From NCBI GenBank assembly GCA_022710255.1, contig JAKLHG010000323.1:1-5029 (forward strand): a stretch of DNA of 5,029 nt, written 5' to 3'. The notes below the pieces were generated by a model. The model saw nothing but the letters and a program-made list of their open reading frames with translations. It did no database searches and was not told the DNA's origin. This stretch comes from Candidatus Hydrogenedentota bacterium. GTDB taxonomy: Bacteria; Hydrogenedentota; Hydrogenedentia; Hydrogenedentales; CAITNO01. The stretch's first letter is position 1, and the number at the start of each line of letters is the position of its first letter. The translations under genes and the position numbers were made by a program. Below are positions 1 to 5,029 of the stretch, one piece after another.

Positions 1-493
1 AGAGATGTCGCAGTGTCCAACGGTCCCAGCAGATGGCCGAGAAGGTGGCATCCTTGTGTTCGGGCGACCAGCCCTGCTGCGTGGCGCGAATCGTGCTCCA
101 CCAGTCATAACTCTTGAATCCTTTTTCCGGATCCCCTGAATCGAGCACAACCCATCCTGTTGTCCCGGAACCCAGGCTGCCATCCCAGTCGCCGATAAGC
201 TGGTTGTACGCGCCCGGCGCGCCCGGATGGGGGACGGAGAAATTGGCTTCCATATACGTGTCCGGACGCAGGATTACGCGGTGTCCGCCTTGGGCGTCCG
301 GAACGGCGTTCAGGCCGGCCTGCACCGTGGTGAATGCCGTCGCCCAGGTGGCGCCATCACTATTGTCTCCAAGTTTGGATACGTAAATTGTTCTTCCGGT
401 TACGGCTCCCGTGTCCGCTTCCGATACTTGGAGGTAAAATAAGAGGGCGATACCAAGGCTTGTTAGAAGCGGGATCCGTGAATGCTTGACCAT
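1..493 (-). CDS. Secreted protein, probable right-handed beta-helix type (3' end outside window)
   Basis: This minus-strand frame is open for 164 codons from ATG at 493 and runs off the left edge, so the C-terminus is missing. Residues 1-26 look like a Sec signal peptide: basic MVKHSR, a hydrophobic stretch of about residues 7-22 (PLLTSLGIALLFYLQV), then a likely cleavage after SEA (about residue 26). The mature N-terminus continues with TIYVSKLGDNSDGATWATAF (residues 35-54) and VQAGLNAV, then HRVILRPDTYMEANF (71-85). This layout is typical of the first strands of secreted beta-helix proteins (pectate-lyase-like fold, DUF1565-like), where a 'YVS..G.D...G..W..AF.TVQ' segment precedes a 'V.L.PGTY.E' segment. 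I infer an extracellular or cell-surface role, possibly polysaccharide binding or cleavage; no catalytic residues can be assigned from this part. No good SD precedes the ATG, and no in-frame ATG lies upstream in the intergenic stretch. Function beyond 'secreted, beta-helix-like' is unknown. Confidence 0.75.
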   Translation of the reverse strand, partial: MVKHSRIPLLTSLGIALLFYLQVSEADTGAVTGRTIYVSKLGDNSDGATWATAFTTVQAGLNAVPDAQGGHRVILRPDTYMEANFSVPHPGAPGAYNQLIGDWDGSLGSGTTGWVVLDSGDPEKGFKSYDWWSTIRATQQGWSPEHKDATFSAICWDRWTLRHL

Positions 494-564
494 GATGAAT
501 GCTTTCGTGTTGGAGTTTGCGTGAAATCCAGGAGGGAGGGTACCTTTCCTGAGCAACTTTTTTC

Positions 565-594
565 ATGATACCTGAAGTATCTTGCAGACCGCAA
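565..594 (-). promoter_or_regulatory. Candidate promoter for the secreted beta-helix gene
   Basis: Reading the minus strand, TTGCGG (589-594, 3 of 6 to TTGACA) is followed after 18 bases by TATCAT (565-570, 5 of 6 to TATAAT). Transcription would start near 557, giving a leader of about 60 bases before the ATG at 493. The -35 match is poor and the assignment assumes a sigma-70-like consensus. It is the best candidate I see in the 126-base gap downstream of rsmA. Confidence 0.25.
567..581. repeat. Short perfect inverted repeat downstream of rsmA
   Basis: GATAC (567-571) and GTATC (577-581) are complementary around a 5-base loop CTGAA. On the minus strand, the direction of rsmA, the hairpin is followed by an A-run rather than a U-run, so it is not a standard intrinsic terminator. 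On the plus strand the T-run precedes the stem. It overlaps the candidate promoter of the secreted-protein gene, where it could be an operator or chance. Confidence 0.3.
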
Positions 595-619
595 CCGTCG
601 GGGAATGGTCCCGATAGAC

Positions 620-1522
620 TCAATGTGTTCCAGACTGGATGGAACGAATAGCGTCGGCCAGTGCGGCAAATTCCCGCCAGTCCAGGGTCTGGGGACGGCG
701 GCCGTGGTCGATACCCGCCTGTTCCAGGGCCTGCATCGCTTGCTCACGTGAAAGTCCCAGTCCCTGCCCTGAAAGGGTATTGCGCAGCGTTTTGCGACGT
801 TGTTGAAAGGCGGCCCGCACGACCTTCATGGTCCATGGGGCATCCAAACCCGGCAACAGTGGTTCGCGCCGCAGACGGAACCGCACAATACAGCTATCTA
901 CCTTGGGTTTCGGCAGGAAGCAGGTTGCGGATACACGATGTACAATATCCGTTTCCGCATAAAGCCGCGCCGCTAGGGACAACGCGCCGTAGTTATCGGC
1001 GCCGACGGGCGCCGTCAGGCGTTCACCCACTTCCAACTGGGTCATGACCACCAACCGGTCGAAAAATACCGGCGATTCCAAAAAATGAAATAATACGGGC
1101 GTGGTAATGTAATACGGCAGGTTGGATACCATTTTCAGGCATCGTGCATTCGGAAGAAATTCGCCTACCAGCCGGTCAAGATCGTGATTCAGGATGTCGC
1201 CCCGGAATAGCCTTACGTGCTCGTAAACCCCGAACTGTTCTTCGAGGCAAGGCATGAACAGCGGGTCTATTTCCATGGCCAGAAGGGACCCGGCGCGGAA
1301 CAGTATCCGCTTGGTCAATGCGCCCAGCCCGGCGCCCACCTCGATAACCCCGTCTTGTTCCGTAAGTTCCGCCGCGTCGGTCATTATTTTGTTTATATTG
1401 TCGTCCAGTAGCAGATTTTGCCCCAGGGCTTTTTTAAAGCGGATATTGTGGCGCTTACAAAGTTCCTTTAGGGAAGGAAAGGACGGTGATGGCCCGGTAT
1501 CCTTTTGCAGTGGGTGCGTCAT
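620..1522 (-). CDS. rsmA: 16S rRNA (adenine(1518)-N6/adenine(1519)-N6)-dimethyltransferase RsmA (KsgA)
   Basis: RsmA uses S-adenosylmethionine to dimethylate two adjacent adenines in helix 45 near the 3' end of 16S rRNA, a late step of 30S subunit maturation in the cytoplasm. The 300-residue length is close to the family norm (about 270-300). Family landmarks appear in order: KKALGQNLLLD (30-40, the usual [K/R]xxGQNFL entry); SAM-binding motif I EVGAGLGALT (61-70); acidic motif II AMEIDP (82-87), whose E84 should contact the SAM ribose; GDIL (108-111); catalytic motif IV NLPYY (134-138); NYGALSL (177-183); FLPKPKVDS (202-210); and AFQQRRKTLRNTL (238-250). The C-terminal part (about 225-295) is the small helical domain. 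No key residue is missing; the GQN is followed by L where F is common. The gene begins 8 bases after the lipoprotein stop; a weak AGG, overlapping that TAG stop, lies 7 bases before the ATG. It is likely cotranscribed with the lipoprotein gene. Confidence 0.97.
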   Translation of the reverse strand: MTHPLQKDTGPSPSFPSLKELCKRHNIRFKKALGQNLLLDDNINKIMTDAAELTEQDGVIEVGAGLGALTKRILFRAGSLLAMEIDPLFMPCLEEQFGVYEHVRLFRGDILNHDLDRLVGEFLPNARCLKMVSNLPYYITTPVLFHFLESPVFFDRLVVMTQLEVGERLTAPVGADNYGALSLAARLYAETDIVHRVSATCFLPKPKVDSCIVRFRLRREPLLPGLDAPWTMKVVRAAFQQRRKTLRNTLSGQGLGLSREQAMQALEQAGIDHGRRPQTLDWREFAALADAIRSIQSGTH

Positions 1523-1530
1523 GACAGTGC

Positions 1531-2187
1531 CTAAAAGGGCAGCAGCATGATGCTGAAGATGGTGTTATCCGGAGCGTCCAGCGTCAGGGTGAAGGGGATG
1601 ACTTTGGATTCGGGGAGTTTCGGTTCCTCCGCAGGGGGGAGGGGAGCCGGAAAGGTGATAATCATTTCGCCGGCAGTTTCCGTAACCGCAAGACCGCCTC
1701 CTTCTTTGGGAGTCATGGCGCCCATTGCCTGCACCGAAGGCTTCCCCGGAGCGAACGACGCCCGGTCGGAACGGAATTGACCGGAAAGAAGCCATTTGCC
1801 GGGAGACTGCCGTAACAGAGTGCCCTCCATGGCGAGTCCCTCAATGGGGAACCGGCTGTTCACCGTGTAGCCCTGGTGCTCCTCAAGGGGAACTAAAGCG
1901 ACAATCGGTAACGCAACGGCATCCGCAGGCGTTGGGGCAGTACCCAGCGGCACTTGAAGATGGGACTTTGCGGATAGGTCGCTTGTGGGAATCTGTGGGG
2001 CAGCTGCGCTCTTGGCCTTGCCGGGCGTCGGCTCTTCAGGTGGTGGCGCTGTTGAGGGGACTGGCGCTGTCGGAACGGGCAAGGCCGCAGGCTCATTATC
2101 TTTACCTGACGGGGAAGATGGAATACATCCGCTGAACATTGTTATCAGGCATAGTGTAAGTAGAATCAGGGAAACTGCGGTTCTCAT
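1531..2187 (-). CDS. Putative lipoprotein with proline/alanine-rich linker, function unknown
   Basis: I do not recognise this 218-residue protein beyond its targeting. It begins MRTAVSLILLTLCLITMFSG and then C21, a lipoprotein (signal peptidase II) signal with lipobox FSG-C, so it should be lipid-anchored outside the cytoplasm. Residues about 22-90 are a low-complexity, Pro/Ala/Ser-rich linker (for example PVPTAPVPSTAPPPEEPTPG). Residues about 95-218 look like a small, probably beta-rich domain, with RFPIEGLAMEGTLL, KWLLSGQFRSDRASF and a hydrophobic end FSIMLLPF. The frame stays open to ATG at 2472, but that reading would bury the signal peptide behind 95 residues and overlap yggT. Two adjacent ATGs exist (2190 and 2187). 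GAGGAG lies 3 bases before the first and 6 before the second, so I choose 2187. It sits upstream of rsmA with an 8-base gap; nothing in its sequence points to a shared function with rsmA. Confidence 0.8.
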   Translation of the reverse strand: MRTAVSLILLTLCLITMFSGCIPSSPSGKDNEPAALPVPTAPVPSTAPPPEEPTPGKAKSAAAPQIPTSDLSAKSHLQVPLGTAPTPADAVALPIVALVPLEEHQGYTVNSRFPIEGLAMEGTLLRQSPGKWLLSGQFRSDRASFAPGKPSVQAMGAMTPKEGGGLAVTETAGEMIITFPAPLPPAEEPKLPESKVIPFTLTLDAPDNTIFSIMLLPF

Positions 2188-2193
2188 CATGTG

Positions 2194-2204
2194 CTCCTCA
2201 GGAG
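2194..2204 (-). promoter_or_regulatory. Shine-Dalgarno site of the lipoprotein gene, within a small palindrome
   Basis: On the minus strand GAGGAG (2194-2199) lies 6 bases before the ATG at 2187 and 3 before the ATG at 2190. This is the strongest SD in the window and it decides the internal start over the far-upstream ATG at 2472. The SD is the right arm of CTCC-TGA-GGAG (2194-2204), so a 4-bp hairpin could partly hide it. A stem this short is weak and any regulatory effect is speculation. Confidence 0.6.
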
Positions 2205-2259
2205 ATTGCCCGGTGGTTGAAGGATCGGTACTGGGTTTTGTCACCTCATTTACAGGTGG

Positions 2260-2304
2260 ATTATACCGATTATGGGTTATAAGACGCCAAAAGTAGCTCT
2301 GCAA
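2260..2304 (-). promoter_or_regulatory. Candidate promoter(s) for the lipoprotein-rsmA pair
   Basis: Two overlapping sigma-70-like candidates lie in the 149-base gap after yggT. Candidate A is TTGCAG (2299-2304), a 17-base spacer, and TATAAC (2276-2281, 5 of 6). Candidate B is TTGGCG (2285-2290), a 19-base spacer, and a perfect TATAAT (2260-2265). Either gives a leader of roughly 60-85 bases before the lipoprotein ATG. The surrounding stretch is A/T-rich relative to the genes. A private promoter would allow lipoprotein and rsmA to be expressed apart from thpR-yggT. No terminator is visible after yggT, so read-through is also possible. Confidence 0.4.
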
Positions 2305-2336
2305 CGCCGTGAAGGGTTGGATACAGGCCCCACAAT

Positions 2337-2618
2337 TCATTCCTGAACCAGCAAAACGCGAAGTACCCACAGGATCAATACGGCGGCTACCGGTGTCCAA
2401 TCGGCGAATCCCATGGGGGGGAGCAGTCGTCGAATCAGATTTAATAAGGGGTCGGTGAGGGGGGGGATCCAACGTAGCCGGACGTGGTTCATATCCAGGG
2501 ATAAGAACGGCGATGTCCAGCGTAAAAGAATAATCAGCATGTACAACGTAATGGCGCTGTACAGACAGGTTCTTAGCATTTCCTGGAAGAGGAATGGTGG
2601 TGCATAGGGTTCGTTCAT
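2337..2618 (-). CDS. YggT family membrane protein
   Basis: This 93-residue inner-membrane protein carries the YggT-family hallmark LTDPLLNLIRRLLPPMG (54-70) directly before its second membrane segment. Segment 1 is about 17-38 (hydrophobic, with YSAITLYMLIILL) and segment 2 about 72-90 (DWTPVAAVLILWVLRVLLV). The single-repeat length fits most bacterial family members; the E. coli protein is a tandem duplication of the unit. The molecular function is not settled; relatives have been tied to osmotic tolerance, cell division and, in plastids, cytochrome assembly (CCB3/YCF19-like). The start ATG overlaps the thpR stop as ATGA (2615-2618), a layout that suggests translational coupling. A GGGAG lies 11 bases before the ATG, which is long for an SD. 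Confidence 0.9.
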   Translation of the reverse strand: MNEPYAPPFLFQEMLRTCLYSAITLYMLIILLRWTSPFLSLDMNHVRLRWIPPLTDPLLNLIRRLLPPMGFADWTPVAAVLILWVLRVLLVQE

Positions 2619-3187
2619 TTCAATATAATCTCCCGCACTATTGTATAAACCGGCCCCCGTGGAGTCAAGAGACTGCGGAACAGGAGAATTTTGTCGGCGC
2701 AGAAATCAGGGCCAAATTCGGGTATCTTCCCGGGTTCCTGGTAGGGCTGTAACAGGGACGCGAACAAAGAGGTAGTTGCCGTAGTGCGGAGGCGCGCAAT
2801 GGTGACGTGAGGATGGAAGGCGCGTGTTTCCGGCGCCAGGCCGATTTCACGGGCGGCCTGTTCTGTCGCCCCCTGAATCCCGCAAAGATCCCCGGAGACA
2901 GTCTCAATGCCCGCCCACACAACAGAAGGCTTTTTAATTGAGGGGAATGCACCCACGCCGCGGACGAGCAATTCCGGCGGCTTGAACGGGGCAAGGCGTT
3001 TCTCCAAGCAGCAGGATAAAGCCGGGAGTTGTTCTTCGGATACTTCCCCATAAAAACGGAGTGTCAAGTGCATATTATCAGGCTTGACCCAGGTTACCCC
3101 GCCACTTTTAGGCTGTAATTTATGGACTAGGGTATGCAGGGCGGCATGAGACGCTTCCGGCAAGGATATGGCGGCGAACAGGTGCAT
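2615..3187 (-). CDS. thpR: RNA 2',3'-cyclic phosphodiesterase ThpR (2'-5' RNA ligase, LigT-like)
   Basis: ThpR belongs to the 2H phosphoesterase superfamily and opens 2',3'-cyclic phosphate ends of RNA to 2'-phosphates; it was first described as a 2'-5' RNA ligase acting on tRNA halves. Both signature H-x-T-x motifs are present: HLTL (residues 40-43) and HVTI (127-130, within FHPHVTIARL). The protein opens with MHLFAAISLP, matching the usual 'MRLFxAI' start, and at 190 residues has the normal family length. The frame is open further upstream to an ATG at 3340, but those 51 extra residues resemble no part of the family and would overlap the divergent penicillin-binding protein gene. GGGA lies 7 bases before the ATG at 3187, so I choose 3187. 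The stop overlaps the yggT start by 4 bases. The physiological RNA substrate cannot be told from the sequence. Confidence 0.93.
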   Translation of the reverse strand: MHLFAAISLPEASHAALHTLVHKLQPKSGGVTWVKPDNMHLTLRFYGEVSEEQLPALSCCLEKRLAPFKPPELLVRGVGAFPSIKKPSVVWAGIETVSGDLCGIQGATEQAAREIGLAPETRAFHPHVTIARLRTTATTSLFASLLQPYQEPGKIPEFGPDFCADKILLFRSLLTPRGPVYTIVREIILK

Positions 3188-3235
3188 GTTTTGTTCCCAA
3201 TTCAGGTCGGCGGCATTTCCGCAAAGGGTTATTGT

Positions 3236-3256
3236 CCCAGATATTGCGATATCGGG
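3236..3256. repeat. Imperfect inverted repeat, possible operator or hairpin
   Basis: The sequence is CCC-A-GATAT-TGCG-ATATC-GGG: the arms GATAT (3240-3244) and ATATC (3249-3253) are perfect complements around a 4-base centre, flanked by CCC and GGG, which pair if A3239 is bulged. It lies midway between two divergent starts, about 50 bases from thpR and 75 from the PBP gene. That is a natural place for a shared regulator site. No regulator is identified, and a chance dyad remains possible. Confidence 0.4.
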
Positions 3257-3292
3257 CCTCCTGGGTTCAACTATGGCATAAGGGGGTGCGAC

Positions 3293-3320
3293 TTGTTTGT
3301 TCCCGCAAAACCATGATAAT
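3293..3320 (+). promoter_or_regulatory. Candidate promoter for the PBP gene, implying a near-leaderless transcript
   Basis: TTGTTT (3293-3298, 3 of 6 to TTGACA) is followed after 16 bases by GATAAT (3315-3320, 5 of 6 to TATAAT). The ATG at 3329 starts only 8 bases after the -10 hexamer, so a transcript from here would begin at or within a base or two of the start codon. This agrees with the absence of an SD before that ATG. The -35 match is poor, and a promoter further upstream is possible. Confidence 0.35.
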
Positions 3321-3328
3321 CTCTCATC

Positions 3329-5029
3329 ATGACAGACCAAAATTCAACCGAATCTAAACATTCCCACGGATGCCTGGGCATATTTGTTGTCTTCATCTTG
3401 ATTGTGGGGGCGGTCTGGGGTATCAGCCTGGCGTATTTCATGTGGCTCATTAACGATACACGCCATAATGTGACGCAAGCCCTGGCCGATTTCCGGCCCA
3501 AGGTAGGGTCCCGCGTTTACAGCAGTGACGGACAGGTGATTGGCGAATTCTCCATTGAAGAGCGGCAATTGGTCCGGCTGAGCGATATTCCCCTGCATGT
3601 GCAGAAAGCGTTTATCGCCACGGAAGACGCGCTCTTCTATGAGCACCGGGGCGTTCGTCCAGACGCCATATTGAATTCTGTGTTGTACATGGTACAGACC
3701 GGAAACACCCGAGGAGGCAGCACCATAACACAACAGGTGGTGCGCAATGTGGAGGATTTGGAAGTCGGGTTGGAACGAACGTACAAGCGAAAGTTACGTG
3801 AAGCCCTGGTGGCCATGCAGGTGGAGCGTGACTTCACTAAGGATGAGATCCTGGAGTTGTACCTGAATCAGACGTTCCTGGGCATCAGCGCCTACGGGGT
3901 TGAGGCTGCTTCTTTTCAATACTTCGGAAAAAGTTGTAAGGATCTTACCCTGGGAGAGGCGGCCACCTTGGCGGGTACGTGCCGCTGGCCGAATACCAAT
4001 AACCCCATCAATAATCCCAAGAATGCCTTGAGCCGACGCAATACGGTGCTGCAGCAAATGCTGGAAAACGGCTTTATCTCACAACAGGAACATGATGCCG
4101 CCGTGCAAGAAGATATGATGGCTTCTATTGTGACTCGAAAATCGGAAAAGCCGGAAGAGATGGACTATTCGCTTCGGGGACGCTTTCGGGCGCCTTATTT
4201 CGTGGAGGAGGTCCGGCGTTTTATTTTAAGCAAGTATGAGTCGCAGCAGGTCTTCGAGGATGGCCTTGAAATATACACCACCATTGATATGCGTCTGCAG
4301 GAAATCGCAGAGCGCGTGCTGCTCAAAGCGCTTGAGGATTTCGACAAAAGACACAGTAAAAGCCGAAGCAGGCTTGACAAAGAGGGAAACCAGATGCCTG
4401 TTTCCGGCGCGTTGGTGTGTATTGATAATCGTCCCGCGTACCGGGGACAGGTCCGCGCCATGGTCGGCGGACGCGATTTCCTCAAGGAAAAATATAATAC
4501 GGTGACCCAGGCGCGGCGTCAACCGGGTTCCAGTATCAAACCCTTCATCTGGGCTGCCGGTGTTGCCTCCGGGATGACGCCGTCCACAATCGTAGTAGAT
4601 GCCCCTTTTTCAAGACGCACCCCGGCGGGCGTCTGGTGGACGCCAAAAAATTTCGGGGGCAATTTCAGCGGGGCGGTGCCGATACGGTATGCCCTGGAAT
4701 TATCAATCAATATCGTCTCCGTGAAAATTGCGAACCAGGTGGGTACGTCGCTTGTGCGTTCCTATTTGCAGCGATGCGGCATTCCTACCGACGTGGAAGG
4801 GCTTACCATTGCATTGGGGTCAGGAGAAGTCACACCGCTTACCCATTGCGTTGCCTATACGGTCTTTCCGAACGAAGGGATGCGGTATGATGCCGCCTTG
4901 ATTACGGATATTCGGGATGCGGACGGCATCCAACGATACAATTACCATGACTACACCCGTCCGGAACAGGCCATGGATCCAAAAGTCGCTTATGTTACTT
5001 TGAGCATGCTGCAGGGGGTGTGCAAGCCG
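3329..5029 (+). CDS. Class A penicillin-binding protein, PBP1A-like (3' end outside window)
   Basis: This bifunctional peptidoglycan synthase polymerises lipid II (glycosyltransferase, GT51) and cross-links the stem peptides (transpeptidase) on the outer face of the cytoplasmic membrane. The window holds 567 codons without a stop; class A PBPs usually have about 650-850. After a short cytoplasmic tail there is one membrane anchor (about 15-39). All five GT51 motifs are present: EDALFYEHRG (99-108, E99 the expected catalytic base), GGSTITQQ (129-136), KLREALVAMQVER (155-167, E158 the second conserved acid), KDEILELYLN (171-180) and RRNTVL (236-241). The transpeptidase domain follows: MVGGRDF (378-384), SxxK as SSIK (401-404, S401 the acylated serine) and SxN as SIN (459-461). 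The KTG motif must lie beyond the edge. I see no OB-like insert of the E. coli PBP1A kind before the transpeptidase, so I give no mrcA symbol. No in-frame ATG lies upstream: a TAA is at 3317. No SD precedes the start. Confidence 0.96.
   Translation, partial: MTDQNSTESKHSHGCLGIFVVFILIVGAVWGISLAYFMWLINDTRHNVTQALADFRPKVGSRVYSSDGQVIGEFSIEERQLVRLSDIPLHVQKAFIATEDALFYEHRGVRPDAILNSVLYMVQTGNTRGGSTITQQVVRNVEDLEVGLERTYKRKLREALVAMQVERDFTKDEILELYLNQTFLGISAYGVEAASFQYFGKSCKDLTLGEAATLAGTCRWPNTNNPINNPKNALSRRNTVLQQMLENGFISQQEHDAAVQEDMMASIVTRKSEKPEEMDYSLRGRFRAPYFVEEVRRFILSKYESQQVFEDGLEIYTTIDMRLQEIAERVLLKALEDFDKRHSKSRSRLDKEGNQMPVSGALVCIDNRPAYRGQVRAMVGGRDFLKEKYNTVTQARRQPGSSIKPFIWAAGVASGMTPSTIVVDAPFSRRTPAGVWWTPKNFGGNFSGAVPIRYALELSINIVSVKIANQVGTSLVRSYLQRCGIPTDVEGLTIALGSGEVTPLTHCVAYTVFPNEGMRYDAALITDIRDADGIQRYNYHDYTRPEQAMDPKVAYVTLSMLQGVCKP

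Larger units (their letters stand above)
3188..3328. other. Divergent intergenic region between thpR and the class A PBP gene
   Basis: These 141 bases separate two genes transcribed away from each other, so promoters for both should lie here. On the plus strand there is a -10-like GATAAT close to the PBP start. On the minus strand I find no convincing -35/-10 pair for thpR; the best partial matches are TTGAAC (3265-3270) with CAATAT (3241-3246) and an isolated GACAAT (3231-3236). A dyad sits in the middle at 3236-3256. The minus-strand reading frame of thpR happens to remain open through the region, but I see no conserved protein in it. Confidence 0.7.

Noticed and set aside
599..613. CGGG-7 bases-CCCG inverted repeat just after the rsmA stop, as a terminator
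   Set aside because: The stem has only 4 bp and on the minus strand no U-run follows (ACGGTTGCGG comes next), so it does not meet the pattern of an intrinsic terminator.
360..623. 87-codon minus-strand frame spanning the gap between rsmA and the secreted-protein gene
   Set aside because: It overlaps both the rsmA stop and the signal-peptide-coding part of the secreted protein in a different frame, and its sequence has no recognisable feature.
661..1047. 128-codon open frame on the plus strand opposite rsmA
   Set aside because: It is antisense to a well-conserved gene, its translation is rich in Arg/Pro/Ser without recognisable motif, and no SD or promoter stands before it.
1725..2135. 136-codon open frame on the plus strand opposite the lipoprotein gene
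   Set aside because: It lies opposite the Pro/Ala-rich linker, whose codon bias keeps the antisense frame open. The translation shows no domain or signal.
2242..2258. CACCT-7 bases-AGGTG inverted repeat upstream of the lipoprotein gene, as a terminator or riboswitch
   Set aside because: The stem is 5 bp, no T-run follows on either strand, and it lies where transcription from the candidate promoter would begin. Too weak to call.
2188..2472. 95-residue N-terminal extension of the lipoprotein from ATG at 2472
   Set aside because: It would hide a clear lipoprotein signal, it overlaps yggT in another frame, and a strong SD stands before the internal ATGs.
3257..3262. Perfect AGGAGG on the minus strand inside the divergent intergenic region, as an SD
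   Set aside because: No ATG, GTG or TTG follows at a usable distance; the next bases are CCCGATATCGC.

Overview
The window is ordinary bacterial chromosome with densely packed protein genes. No rRNA, tRNA, CRISPR array, insertion sequence or phage gene is visible. All six genes I can support are bacterial, with mixed translation signals: some have a Shine-Dalgarno (SD) sequence and two have none. The secreted protein at the left edge has a YVSKxGDNxxGxxWxxAF-type N-terminus. I associate that type with the large beta-helix repertoires of PVC-group bacteria (Kiritimatiellota, Lentisphaerota, Verrucomicrobiota, Planctomycetota) and similar environmental lineages. This is a loose lineage guess from general knowledge, not a demonstrated assignment.

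Layout, left to right: (1) 1-493, minus strand, N-terminal 164 residues of a secreted, probably beta-helix protein that runs off the left edge. (2) 494-619, a short intergenic stretch with a weak promoter candidate and a small hairpin. (3) 620-1522, minus, rsmA/ksgA, 16S rRNA dimethyladenosine transferase. (4) 1531-2187, minus, a proline-rich lipoprotein of unknown function, 8 bases upstream of rsmA. (5) 2188-2336, an intergenic stretch with the best promoter candidates of the window. (6) 2337-2618, minus, a YggT-family membrane protein. (7) 2615-3187, minus, thpR, an RNA 2',3'-cyclic phosphodiesterase, overlapping yggT by the 4 bases ATGA. (8) 3188-3328, a divergent intergenic region with a dyad and a -10-like hexamer very close to the next start. 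(9) 3329-5029, plus, the first 567 codons of a class A penicillin-binding protein that runs off the right edge.

The minus-strand genes thpR-yggT-lipoprotein-rsmA probably form one transcription unit or two adjacent ones: thpR-yggT is translationally coupled, and lipoprotein-rsmA is tightly spaced behind its own putative promoter. They combine RNA processing and ribosome maturation (ThpR, RsmA) with envelope proteins (YggT, lipoprotein). The divergent gene builds peptidoglycan. I see no strong sign of a novel system. The points most worth a second look are the possibly leaderless start of the penicillin-binding protein, the dyad between the divergent genes, the unrecognised lipoprotein next to rsmA, and the cut-off secreted protein at the left edge.
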